From contig NZ_JACAOS010000003.1 in the NCBI RefSeq assembly GCF_013386165.1, forward strand, positions 288,287-352,286: a stretch of 64,000 nt of DNA, in the 5' to 3' direction. The position numbers were made by a program, and so were the translations under genes. Source of the DNA: Pseudomonas gingeri. Its GTDB lineage: Bacteria > Pseudomonadota > Gammaproteobacteria > Pseudomonadales > Pseudomonadaceae. The notes beneath the pieces are model-generated. The model saw only the letters and a program-made list of their open reading frames with translations, did not search any database and was not told where the DNA came from. Every line of letters begins with the position of its first letter. Position 1 is the first letter of the stretch. Shown one piece after another: positions 40,973 through 49,722 of this stretch.

Positions 40973-42436
40973 TTACCCATCCAACTCCGAACCATCCCCC
41001 TTGCCCACCGGCAGCAATCCAACCTCTCGGAACGCATATTTCGGGAGATACGCATTCGGTCCATTTTCCAAAAGGCTTGCCTTGATCAAGGTGGCATCCA
41101 CACCAATTTCGTGTAATAACACAGCGTGATAAAGATACGAGAGAGCCTCGGATTTCTTCACGAGGTCGAACATGAATTCCCGGTAATCGCTACCCTCCCG
41201 CTGACCGCCGAAATGCGACATGTCGTTCCGACGGTCGGCGCAAGATTTGCAAAAGACCTCCATCTGCTTGCGCTCGAAGCCGAGTGGTAGTGCGGAAAGG
41301 ACGTCCATCAGTCGTTCTTTCAGCGACGGTTCGCCCGCGTGTTTCAGTTGGCCTTTGAGCCATCGCTTATCATCGCTGCCGCTGATTTGATCCAGTATCC
41401 GCTGGATCTTGGCATCGAGATTGGTTTCCTTCGCCTTGTCTTTGTTCTTCCGGCGGTGCAATGACTCAAGCCCCCAGATCAGGTTCACAAATCGGTGCTC
41501 GACATACATTTTCATTCCGCGTCGGATGCCCAGATAGAGATAGAACCCCGGCCCGAATTCCTCCCGCTTACGGCGCAGCGCCGTCACAATCGAACCGAAG
41601 TTGCTCTTCACCTGAATGTAATTGACCCAGCATTCGTCCCACGTCGGAGCTTTGGTTGATCGCTCGAACCCTTCATAATAATAATGGTAGGCCATCTTCC
41701 CGATGATCAACCGCGGCCATTCCAACGAAAATGTCGTTCCCGTTAGCAGGATAAATAGCTCCTGCAACCGCGCATATTCCTCTCGCATTTCGAGCAGCGT
41801 GCGCGCCCGCTTCGGCTTGATCCGAAGGTTCACGCTTTCCACGAGATTGAGCTTGTCCGTGCGATGCACGAACTTTCCAGGCCACGGACCAGTGATGTCG
41901 TAACGCATCGTCAAAGTGCCGTCGTCCAACTCATGGATATCGGCCTTGGGCACCCTATGTTTGGTCGAGATATTTTGTCGGGTTCGTTTGACCTCGATAT
42001 TTCCCAGCCGCAACCACTCTTCCAGGCCAGTTAGCTCGACGTCAAGCGCGCTAAATTGGAGCGGGCGTGTGGCCGGAGGAAACGATCTATCCGTCACAAG
42101 GCAATGCGAGGCGGCGAACCCCTCGTGCGAAATGCCGTTGGATCTAAACTGCCCCCCATGTCGTCGCAGACCTAGCAACAAAACGTTTCGGCCACTAGCC
42201 TTGAGCGTTCCTTGGATGGCTTTCTCCAACGGGAATTGCTGTTCCTGCTCCCCAATGCCCGCCATAGGACCGCCTTCGCTGCTTGCGAAATAGCCATCCA
42301 GTTCAAGATATGCCGCACCGTTCTCTTCAATGGTCAGAGTGCCAACAACGCAACTGTCCGGGGCAAATTGATTCGCCGGCAGAGGATCATCGTGCCACCA
42401 GAACAACCCCCGCTCTTCGAGTATTTTTTTTGTCAT
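40973..42436 (-). CDS. ApeA-like HEPN anti-phage defence protein
   Basis: 487 aa. N-terminal beta-rich domain (ILEERGLFWWHDDPLPANQF, VVGTLTIEENGAAYLELDGY) matches the ApeA N-terminal domain, and the C-terminal half is helical with the HEPN RNase motif R403-N-D-M-S-H408 (RRNDMSHFGG). ApeA proteins protect bacteria from phages, presumably by HEPN-mediated RNA cleavage after infection sensing. It is single-gene, as for known ApeA. GC is lower than the core genes, suggesting transfer. Preceded by a small broken gene on the other strand. Confidence 0.85.
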   Translation of the reverse strand: MTKKILEERGLFWWHDDPLPANQFAPDSCVVGTLTIEENGAAYLELDGYFASSEGGPMAGIGEQEQQFPLEKAIQGTLKASGRNVLLLGLRRHGGQFRSNGISHEGFAASHCLVTDRSFPPATRPLQFSALDVELTGLEEWLRLGNIEVKRTRQNISTKHRVPKADIHELDDGTLTMRYDITGPWPGKFVHRTDKLNLVESVNLRIKPKRARTLLEMREEYARLQELFILLTGTTFSLEWPRLIIGKMAYHYYYEGFERSTKAPTWDECWVNYIQVKSNFGSIVTALRRKREEFGPGFYLYLGIRRGMKMYVEHRFVNLIWGLESLHRRKNKDKAKETNLDAKIQRILDQISGSDDKRWLKGQLKHAGEPSLKERLMDVLSALPLGFERKQMEVFCKSCADRRNDMSHFGGQREGSDYREFMFDLVKKSEALSYLYHAVLLHEIGVDATLIKASLLENGPNAYLPKYAFREVGLLPVGKGDGSELDG

Positions 42437-42646
42437 ACGTATTCCCGAATGATGCCCAGAAAACGGGCAGGTATTTATTGCGAGCTTACGACGAGTTCTC
42501 TTCTTCCTTCATTTTTTCAGAAGTTACGAACGTTTGCTTCGCATCACGGTGACTGGCTCTTCTGGGTTTTGGAAGTGACCGAAAGCGAGGGGCAGTCTTG
42601 CCCTGCCGGTTCAGCGCAAGGCCCGCTTTTGGCCGATTGATGTTCC

Positions 42647-43528
42647 TTAACCCTCGGCATCAACTTGTGCCCCATTCACTAAACGTTGTAACCACTCTGT
42701 ATCCTGATCATTGATCACGCCATATCGATCTGGAGGAAAAAATGTCCAGTGGTGCGCAACCTCGACAAGGCGCTTGAGCTCATCGGCAGACAACCAATAT
42801 GAAGAATCCACCAATGCTACCGGTGCCCCACTGAAACGCCGGCCCAGGGGGAGATTCGTGCCAGGCGCAAAGGCAATCGCCAGTTCCTGGCAGGGCTTCA
42901 TCTGCTTCTCCAACGCCGGCTTTTTTCCAATCCGCTCGTAGCTGAAGCTTCCCGGATACTGCTCCTTGAGCACCAGCCAGTGGCCTATCGTGGTCTTGGC
43001 CAGCACCCATTGCGATACGCCACTGTCCTGTACGCATTCCAGCTTGCCGTTTGTCCATTGCATAAGGGTGTTGCAGTCCGGATCGTAATCGGAGGACCAC
43101 AGGCTGATGCCAGACACCAAGGTATGACGCTCAAGCTCGACCAGCCCTTGGTCCGGCATGGGCTGCCAGTAGCGTCTGGTTGGGTCGCGTGTATCACGCC
43201 AGTAGTTGCGCAGCCCCCAAGCCGCCGTGAACAGCAACGTCGCGAGTACAAGCCAGCCAAAGGAGTCCCCGGCAATCCGGTCGATATCCTGGTCAGCAGC
43301 GAATAACGCTCGGTAGAGCAGCAAGCCAAGGAAAAACACCATCCCCGTCAGCACGGGGCCAAAGCACAACGGCGGCAACAGCACTTCGATCCAGCTGAAG
43401 CGATGCATGGACGCGCGCTCGCGCGCCCAGGCTTGCTCCTGGGCAAGCATTGGCACCTGTTCCCGTGGGCCAATGCCAGGGGCGGGTGTCTGGAAGCGCA
43501 TGAACAGCGTGTAGGCGTCATCTTTCAT
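42647..43528 (-). CDS. Membrane protein of unknown function
   Basis: 293 aa. Two hydrophobic segments near residues 45-75 (VLLPPLCFGPVLTGMVFFLG) and 90-110 (FGWLVLATLLFTAAWGLRNY), then a soluble C-terminal region of about 180 residues with VSGISLWSSDYDPDCNTLMQ and SSYWLSADELKRLVEVAHHW. No catalytic motif recognised. It is the first of two uncharacterised minus-strand genes between the ApeA and TonB-receptor genes. Confidence 0.75.
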   Translation of the reverse strand: MKDDAYTLFMRFQTPAPGIGPREQVPMLAQEQAWARERASMHRFSWIEVLLPPLCFGPVLTGMVFFLGLLLYRALFAADQDIDRIAGDSFGWLVLATLLFTAAWGLRNYWRDTRDPTRRYWQPMPDQGLVELERHTLVSGISLWSSDYDPDCNTLMQWTNGKLECVQDSGVSQWVLAKTTIGHWLVLKEQYPGSFSYERIGKKPALEKQMKPCQELAIAFAPGTNLPLGRRFSGAPVALVDSSYWLSADELKRLVEVAHHWTFFPPDRYGVINDQDTEWLQRLVNGAQVDAEG

Positions 43529-43619
43529 GGGTCACATCATGCCCTTGAAACCACCGTCGATCGGATCCTTGAGTCATTCCTGCAAGGAGAAGGGAGTGAT
43601 AACCAGCCTTGGCTCAATG

Positions 43620-44099
43620 CTAAAGCTCGAATTGCTGAAAGCCCACACGCTTGACGCTGACCCAAAAGTTATCCTCTGGCTCAAACTGAGCCACGCAAAC
43701 GTCACGCTCCAGGCCTTGCTCATCCTCATCGACCAGTACGCGGCCCCAATCGAAATCATGATTCCGGGCAATGTAGTAGCTGGGATAAGGGCTGCCCATA
43801 TTGAAGTGAATCGAATACACCAGCAGGGGAGACTTGCCGGGCATATGGGTTTCGTACAACCGCATCAGTTCGGGCATCTGTGTTTTGCAGTGTTTCTCGG
43901 CAAACGCGATGGCATGGGGCAGGTCATCCCACGCGGCCTGGACTTCGCGCTGTGCGGCGGCGAGCCTGGTGGCAGGTGGTTCGTTGTGCGGGTGCTGGAC
44001 GTAGATCAACAGGCGACCAAACTGGAATTCACATTGCTGGACACCAGCAGATATGGACCAGTGGCCAAGCATGGATTCGCTCAGAAGATTGATGTCCAT
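43620..44099 (-). CDS. Uncharacterised 159-aa protein
   Basis: Starts MDINLLSESMLGHWSISAGV and is soluble, acidic and aromatic-rich, with HFNMGSPYPSYYIARNHDFD and a C-terminal EPEDNFWVSVKRVGFQQFEL. The size and style recall immunity or DUF proteins of toxin loci, but no toxin gene is next to it. It sits 91 bp upstream of the 293-aa membrane protein gene (same strand). Function not recognised. Confidence 0.7.
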   Translation of the reverse strand: MDINLLSESMLGHWSISAGVQQCEFQFGRLLIYVQHPHNEPPATRLAAAQREVQAAWDDLPHAIAFAEKHCKTQMPELMRLYETHMPGKSPLLVYSIHFNMGSPYPSYYIARNHDFDWGRVLVDEDEQGLERDVCVAQFEPEDNFWVSVKRVGFQQFEL

Positions 44100-44174
44100 A
44101 TCGGTACTACACAGTTGGTAACCTACCGAGGTTACCGGCTCGGGCGCGAAGCTGGAAGTGCCATAGTCAGGCCC

Positions 44175-44258
44175 TCACCCTCTGACGCCCGAAGCCGCCT
44201 CGTGGCGTTGACGGAGGAGGGCAAGCGCCTGTTCAAAAAAAACGTTCAGAGGTCGTAA
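44175..44258 (+). pseudogene. 3' remnant of a MarR-family regulator
   Basis: 28 codons reading SPSDARSRLVALTEEGKRLF then KKNVQRS-stop. This is the wing and following helix of MarR proteins (DxRSRLVxLTxxGxxL). No start or upstream half is present; the frame continues antisense through the 159-aa gene. It marks an old junction immediately before the TonB receptor gene, whose end it overlaps by 13 bp. Confidence 0.6.
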
Positions 44259-46378
44259 CGCACCGACAACAACAGCGTTCGAGGGTCGTTGATCGAGTAG
44301 TAGCGCGCGCCACTGGACGGCACGTAGCCCACCGCTTGCGGATAGGCCCGGTCGAGCAGGTTTTTCACCGACAGCGTGGTGGTCCAGTGACCGTCGCCGG
44401 TGACGTAGCTGGTGTGGGCGTTCCAGAAGGTTTGTGTCGGGATTTCCTGGATGTCGTCGTTCAGCGCGTTGGCGTAGGACCTGGTCTGGAACTGCGCGTC
44501 GGTACCGGCCTGCAAGGTGCCGGGCAGGCCGATCGGGATGGTGTAGTTGAGGCCGACACTGGCGTTCCAGCGGGGCGAGTACACCAGCTGTTTACCGTCG
44601 GCATCGACCCCGGCACCACCGGCATTTTGGAAATCGTCGTACTTGCTTTGCAGGTAGCCGAGGTTGGCGCTCAGTTGCAGGTCGCTCGTCAGCGCGGTCA
44701 GGGTTTCCAGCTCGACGCCGTAGGTGTGCGCCCGACCGACGTTGGTCCGCAGGCTCACGCCCAGCGCCGGGTCGTAGGCGTTGGTCTGCAGGTCCTTGTA
44801 GTCGTTGTAGAACAAGGCGACGTTGGCCCGCAGGCGTTGGTCAAAGAAGTCACCTTTGAAGCCGGTTTCCCAGGTGGTGACGTCTTCCGGTGAGAAGGCC
44901 TGTTCGGCAGCGGCGAGGGTCGGCGCGCGGTTGTCGTAGCCGCCGGCCTTGAAGCCTTTGGCGACGTAGGCGTACTGATTCAGATGCGCTGTCCAGGCGT
45001 ATTCGAAGCCGATTTTCGGGCTGGTGGACTGCCAGGACTTGCTCGCCTCGGCATTGAAGTTGATACCGGTGATCTGCCGGTTGGTGTTGATGGCGTAGTT
45101 GGTGTAGTCGAAGCCCTTGTGCTCACGGGTAAAGCGCAGCCCGGCGATCAGCGACAGTTTGGGGGTGATCTTGTAACTGCCCTGGCCATACAAGGCGTAG
45201 CTCTCGGTGTTGGTGGTGCTGTATTGGCCTTGGCCGATCACCAGGTTGCGCGCAATCGAGTAGGTCAGGCTGTCGCGGTCGGCTTCGAATTTTTCGCGGT
45301 ACAGGTACAGGCCGGTGCTGAAGCTGAAGTCGTCGTAGTTGCCGTTGAGCTGGAATTCCTGGGTGGCGTAGTTCTGGTTATAGGTGATCAGGTTCTGCTG
45401 AATCAGCGCGGCCTGTCCCGAGTTGTCATAGTCCACGGGTTGGTTGAACGCGGAATAGGCGGTCACCGATTTGAAGTTCAAGTGGTCATCGATCGTATAG
45501 AGGGCGCGCAGCACCGAACTGCCCTGATCGAGGCGGTTCTTCGGATCGAGGCTGCTGTAACTGGTGAATTTGTCGAAGTGGCCGTTGGCATCAAAGGGTG
45601 TGTAGCTGGTGGTGTCGCCACGGTCGAAGGTGCCAGCCAGGGTCAGTTGCACATCCCACGGTGAATCGATGGGATTGAAGCGCAGCTTGCCGCGGTAGGA
45701 CTGTATGTCGATGTTGTTCACGTCCTTGCCGCGGGTCGGGTCGGAGACGGTGCCATCGCGGCTCAGGCGAATCGCCGAAAAACTGCCGAACAAGGCGTTG
45801 TCCACCAGCGGGCCGCTGATCAGCAGGCGGGCGTTCTGCGCGTCGTAGTTGCCGGCGCCGAGTTCGAAGAAACCGCGGGTTTCCTGGGTCGGATCGCGGG
45901 TGATCACGCGGATCGCCCCGGCGCTGCTGTTACGCCCATAGAGGGTGCCCTGGGGGCCGCGCAACACTTCCACGCGTTCGACGTCGTTGAAATCAAGCAT
46001 CGAGGAAATCGCCCGGGGGATGTACAGGTCATCGGCGTAGACCGCGACGGCAGACTCCTGGATCGGATCGGTCTCACCGATGCCGCGAATACCGTAGGTC
46101 TGTGCGCTGTAGGAGATCGACTGGCGACTCAGCGACAGGTTCGGCACTTGCCCGGAGAGGTCGCGGACGCTTTTGATCTGCTTGTCTTCAAGGGCTTTTT
46201 CGTCGAACGCGGAGATCGCCAGCGGGGTCTTTTGCAAGTCCTCGGCGTGGTGTTCGGCCGTGACCGTGACCACGGGGAGGGCACCCTCCTGGGTGTCTTC
46301 GTCGGCGTGGGCCGACAACCCGAACAGCGCCAACGATACGGCCAGCGTCAAGCGGTTTGAACTGAACATGTTGTGCAT
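44246..46378 (-). CDS. TonB-dependent outer-membrane receptor
   Basis: 710 aa from ATG at 46378 with AGGGG upstream; a signal peptide ends near LSAHA. The plug has LPVVTVTAEHHAEDLQKTPL, SVRDLSGQVPNLSLSRQSIS and VERVEVLRGPQGTLYGRNSS (the family's plug signature), followed by SAGAIRVITRD. The C-terminus SVRYDL has the aromatic ending of a 22-strand barrel. Such receptors move large or scarce ligands across the outer membrane using TonB energy. As last gene of the sulfur operon it probably imports an organosulfur compound. No siderophore genes are near. Confidence 0.93.
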   Translation of the reverse strand: MHNMFSSNRLTLAVSLALFGLSAHADEDTQEGALPVVTVTAEHHAEDLQKTPLAISAFDEKALEDKQIKSVRDLSGQVPNLSLSRQSISYSAQTYGIRGIGETDPIQESAVAVYADDLYIPRAISSMLDFNDVERVEVLRGPQGTLYGRNSSAGAIRVITRDPTQETRGFFELGAGNYDAQNARLLISGPLVDNALFGSFSAIRLSRDGTVSDPTRGKDVNNIDIQSYRGKLRFNPIDSPWDVQLTLAGTFDRGDTTSYTPFDANGHFDKFTSYSSLDPKNRLDQGSSVLRALYTIDDHLNFKSVTAYSAFNQPVDYDNSGQAALIQQNLITYNQNYATQEFQLNGNYDDFSFSTGLYLYREKFEADRDSLTYSIARNLVIGQGQYSTTNTESYALYGQGSYKITPKLSLIAGLRFTREHKGFDYTNYAINTNRQITGINFNAEASKSWQSTSPKIGFEYAWTAHLNQYAYVAKGFKAGGYDNRAPTLAAAEQAFSPEDVTTWETGFKGDFFDQRLRANVALFYNDYKDLQTNAYDPALGVSLRTNVGRAHTYGVELETLTALTSDLQLSANLGYLQSKYDDFQNAGGAGVDADGKQLVYSPRWNASVGLNYTIPIGLPGTLQAGTDAQFQTRSYANALNDDIQEIPTQTFWNAHTSYVTGDGHWTTTLSVKNLLDRAYPQAVGYVPSSGARYYSINDPRTLLLSVRYDL

Positions 46379-46495
46379 GGTGATCCCCTGGTGTGTGACA
46401 GCAGTGCTGATGTCGTTATGTTTTTTTGGGCAAAGCGTTGCCGGGGCCATGCTCGCAAAGCCATGGCGGCGGTGGTTTGAGTCGATCAGGAGTGG

Positions 46496-47455
46496 CTAAT
46501 ACCCGCGTTGTACGTTCGCCAGGTTCTCCGGGGCCAAACCGTTGAGGAAACGTTCGAGATTGGCCAGGAAGCTGTCGGCAATTTCGTGACCACTGTTGCT
46601 GGAAATCGCCGAGGTATGCGGTGACAGGCGAACCCGTGGATGGGAGTAGAGTGGGTGCCCATCCGGGAGTGGTTCGGGCTCGGTGACATCCAGCGAGGCG
46701 AGGCCGATGGTTCCGCGCTCCAGTGCTTCGAGCAACGCGTCATGGTCGAGCAGGCCACCACGGGCGATGTTGAGCAGATGCAGGCCGGGCTTGGCGCTGG
46801 CGAGCACGTCACGGTTGACGATATGCCGGGTTGCGCTGGTCAGGGGGGCGGCCAGCACGAGGTGATCGGCGCGGGCAAACAGCTCATGGATATCCCGCGC
46901 GGCCTCGACGCCGTCAACCTCGAACGGTGTCGGGCTCTGCCGCAACGCCAGCACCTTGATGCCCAGGGCATGGGCCTTGGCCGCCAGGCTGCGACCGATG
47001 GCGCCAAAGCCGAGAATCCCCAGGGTGCTGCCCTTGAGCGGCGTCAGTGCGGTGAAATTCCATTGCGAGTCATGCACCCAGATGTCCGGCAGGCGCTTGG
47101 CAGCGGCGAAAATGGCCGCCAGGGCGAACTCGGCGATGTTCTCGGCGGCGCTACCCCGTGAAGTGCTCAGCGGTGGGCCGTTGAACAGCCATTTGGGGTA
47201 GAAGTCGATGCCGGAGGACACCACCTGAATCCATTTCAAAGCATAGGGCCAACCCGGCGGTGGGGTGTCCGGTGCCAGGTAGCCACGCACATTGATCGGC
47301 CGTGCCAGCAGAATACTGACCTCGGGCGCCAGGTCGCTGGGCACCCCGGTCGGTACGCCGATGACGCGGGTGCCGGGGTGCGATTGTGCGAGGCGCTGGC
47401 GGATCACCTCGTTGAACGCTTCATCCAATTGGCTGGCAATCACAAGCTGGCTCAT
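46496..47455 (-). CDS. D-2-hydroxyacid dehydrogenase family protein
   Basis: 319 aa, overlapping the acyl-CoA dehydrogenase-like gene by 4 bp. NAD-binding GILGFGAIGRSLAAKAHALG, catalytic Arg in LHLLNIARGGLLDHDALLEA, Glu in DVTEPEPLPDG and His in VRLSPHTSAIS: the complete Arg-Glu-His triad of the family. Oxidises or reduces a 2-hydroxy/2-oxo acid. In this operon it might act on the carbon skeleton released after sulfur removal, for instance a mercapto- or hydroxy-acid product; substrate unknown. Confidence 0.9.
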   Translation of the reverse strand: MSQLVIASQLDEAFNEVIRQRLAQSHPGTRVIGVPTGVPSDLAPEVSILLARPINVRGYLAPDTPPPGWPYALKWIQVVSSGIDFYPKWLFNGPPLSTSRGSAAENIAEFALAAIFAAAKRLPDIWVHDSQWNFTALTPLKGSTLGILGFGAIGRSLAAKAHALGIKVLALRQSPTPFEVDGVEAARDIHELFARADHLVLAAPLTSATRHIVNRDVLASAKPGLHLLNIARGGLLDHDALLEALERGTIGLASLDVTEPEPLPDGHPLYSHPRVRLSPHTSAISSNSGHEIADSFLANLERFLNGLAPENLANVQRGY

Positions 47456-48639
47456 GGGCGTTCCTTTTGCTGGCGTTGGGCGAAGACCGCTTTGCCGACA
47501 CCTTGCAGCACGGCATCGTTCTGCGGTGTGTGAACGCGACTGCAGAGCACGTCGCGGTAGTGTCGTTGCAGTGGGTTGTGGCGTGACAGGCCGGGGTTGC
47601 CGGACGCCTCGATGGCCAGCTCGACGGCGCGGATGGCGTTGCCGGTCACCAGGTATTTCAGTTGGGCGGCGTGACTGCTCGACGTGTGCCCCTCGGCGGC
47701 GGCCTCCAGCAGGCTGCGGTTGGCGAACAGCAAGGTGTCGATGTGGCCGACGGTTTCCTGGAAACGCGGCAGGGTCGAGAGGGGCGCGCCGAGGTTGGAC
47801 GGCTTGCGTTGCTCCAGCCAGTCCACCAGCCAGTCGCGGGCGGCCTGGGCGATGCCGTCGTAAACCGACGACAACAGCACCGCCATCCAGAGGAACCCGT
47901 CGCCATCAAGCTCGGCCTGCGGCGCGCTCCAGGGGCTGACGCTGACGGCGTGATCCAGCGGCACCAGAACGTTGTCGAACAGCACTTCGTGGCTGCAGGT
48001 GGCGCGCATGCCCAGATGGTCCCAGGCGTCGATGATGCTGATACCGGGTGTGTCCTTGTGTACCAGCCAGGCACCGACCAGCGGGTCTTCGTCGGTGCTG
48101 CGGGCCCAGACGCTGAACCACGTCAGGCCATGGCTGCCGGTGGAGTAGATTTTGCGGCCACTGATCCGCCAGCCGGCGGCGGTGCGTCTGGCAACGGTGG
48201 CCGGCAGACCGCCACGGGCCGGGGTGCCGAGGTCGGGTTCAACCCGCAGCGCATTGATCAAGGCGCCGTGTTGGACGGCGTCGCCAGCCACTTGCAGGCG
48301 CAGCGCTTCGGGCCAGTTTTTGCTGTCCTGCAAGCGCGTGTGCTGGAGGTACTGCATCACCAGAATCAACGCCGTCGAGGGCTCGCCCTTGGCAATGGCG
48401 CTGATGGCCTTGCGCGCCTGGGCCAGGTTCGCGCCGCCACCGCCGAGGGCTTTGGGCACGGTCAGCGCCACCAGGCCGTGCTCATGCAGCAGCCTGAAAT
48501 TGTCATGGGGAAAGGCCCCACTCTCGTCATACAGGTGCGCCGTGGCGGCCAGTTGTTCGCCGAGGTTTTCCAGCAACCCATCGAAATGGGCTGCCTCGAC
48601 CGAGCGCAGCAAGGGCAGGTGTTGGGAAGATAGGCTCAT
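47452..48639 (-). CDS. Acyl-CoA dehydrogenase-fold flavoprotein, SfnB/DszC-like
   Basis: 395 aa. Acyl-CoA dehydrogenase fold with DNFRLLHEHGLVALTVPKAL, KIYSTGSHGLTWFSVWARST and a C-terminal GNPGLSRHNPLQRHYRDVLC. The catalytic Glu of true dehydrogenases is not in the usual place, and the last segment (RHNPLQRHYRDVL) is that of the flavin monooxygenase subgroup (DszC, SfnB, DnmZ) which hydroxylates N or S. In an operon with sulfonate-type binding proteins, oxidation of an organosulfur compound with reduced flavin is likely. Confidence 0.88.
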   Translation of the reverse strand: MSLSSQHLPLLRSVEAAHFDGLLENLGEQLAATAHLYDESGAFPHDNFRLLHEHGLVALTVPKALGGGGANLAQARKAISAIAKGEPSTALILVMQYLQHTRLQDSKNWPEALRLQVAGDAVQHGALINALRVEPDLGTPARGGLPATVARRTAAGWRISGRKIYSTGSHGLTWFSVWARSTDEDPLVGAWLVHKDTPGISIIDAWDHLGMRATCSHEVLFDNVLVPLDHAVSVSPWSAPQAELDGDGFLWMAVLLSSVYDGIAQAARDWLVDWLEQRKPSNLGAPLSTLPRFQETVGHIDTLLFANRSLLEAAAEGHTSSSHAAQLKYLVTGNAIRAVELAIEASGNPGLSRHNPLQRHYRDVLCSRVHTPQNDAVLQGVGKAVFAQRQQKERP

Positions 48640-48675
48640 GGTGGACTCACTCGATCAAAAAGGCCGGGAATCGGC

Positions 48676-49707
48676 TCATAGCGGCAGCAGCCGGAAGTTC
48701 TTGTCCCACAAGGGGCTGACATCGAGCCGTTCGCTCAACACGCCGGCGCCGAAGAACAGGTCGGCGACTTCCTGCTGCGAAGCGATGGCCTGCTCGTTGA
48801 CTTCGATGACTTTCCACGGCTGGCTGCGGTTGGTGTACATGTCGAGAAACACGGCTTTGTCGACCCCCAGCAGTTGCGCCGATTTGACGGCCCAGGGTTC
48901 GGGGTTGTTGTTGATCCACTCCAGCGTGCGCGCCATGCGCTGCAAGTAGTCCTGAACCGCCTGCTTGCGCAGCGGGTCTTCCAGGGCGGCGGGGCGCGCC
49001 GCCATCAGATAGTTGCCGGACAGATAACCCAGGGCGGTTTTCAGCACCCGGGCGCCACTGCGGAATTTGGCCAGCTGGATAAACACGCCATAGATCACCC
49101 AGGCATCGAGCTGGCCGCTCTGGAAGGCACTGAAACCGTCTTGCGGCGTGAGCGCCACCGCGGTGATGTCGTTCATGCTCAGGCCCTGTTCCTTCAAGGC
49201 CTTGATCAGAAAGTAGTGCGAGGTGGTGGAGCGCACGTAACCGACCCGTTTACCGCGCAACTGTCCGATCGACTCGAGTTTCGAATCCTTGGGAATCAGG
49301 AACACCTGGTTGTTCACATCGCCCTGTATCACCGCGATCAGCCGTGGCTGGCGATGGCTCTGGATCGAAAAGATCGGCGGGATCTCGCTCATGGAGCCGA
49401 TATCCAGGCTGCCCGAGGCCAGTGCTTCGACGATCAGGTTGCCGCCGGCAAATTCCGCATAGTCGACTTTGTAGGGTGGATGGGCGGTGCCGGCCTCCTC
49501 GATGAAATACGACTCCTGGCCACGGTAGGTGGCGACCCCCAGGGTCAGGTCCGAGAGCGGTGTGTTTTGCGCGAATACACGCGAGGCCAAGCCCAGGGCG
49601 GACAGCCCCAGCGCTCCGGCGGCGATCGAACTGGCGGTCAGAAAGCCGCGCCGGTTGAAGTGCCCCTGCGGGCGATTGATAGGTGGGTTCATGCCAGGTT
49701 TGCTCAT
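48676..49707 (-). CDS. ABC transporter substrate-binding protein, sulfonate/nitrate type, with Tat signal
   Basis: 343 aa. The N-terminus has a twin-arginine signal (FNRRGFLTAS) followed by a hydrophobic stretch and AxA-like cleavage near VFA. The SsuA/NMT1-like body has YAEFAGGNLIVEALASGSLD, IGSMSEIPPIFSIQSHRQPR and GKRVGYVRSTTSHYFLIKAL. It captures an anionic organosulfur ligand in the periplasm. It has no adjacent permease; the only such genes in the island are at 56612-58274. Confidence 0.9.
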   Translation of the reverse strand: MSKPGMNPPINRPQGHFNRRGFLTASSIAAGALGLSALGLASRVFAQNTPLSDLTLGVATYRGQESYFIEEAGTAHPPYKVDYAEFAGGNLIVEALASGSLDIGSMSEIPPIFSIQSHRQPRLIAVIQGDVNNQVFLIPKDSKLESIGQLRGKRVGYVRSTTSHYFLIKALKEQGLSMNDITAVALTPQDGFSAFQSGQLDAWVIYGVFIQLAKFRSGARVLKTALGYLSGNYLMAARPAALEDPLRKQAVQDYLQRMARTLEWINNNPEPWAVKSAQLLGVDKAVFLDMYTNRSQPWKVIEVNEQAIASQQEVADLFFGAGVLSERLDVSPLWDKNFRLLPL

Positions 49708-49722
49708 GGTTCTACTCCTGAA

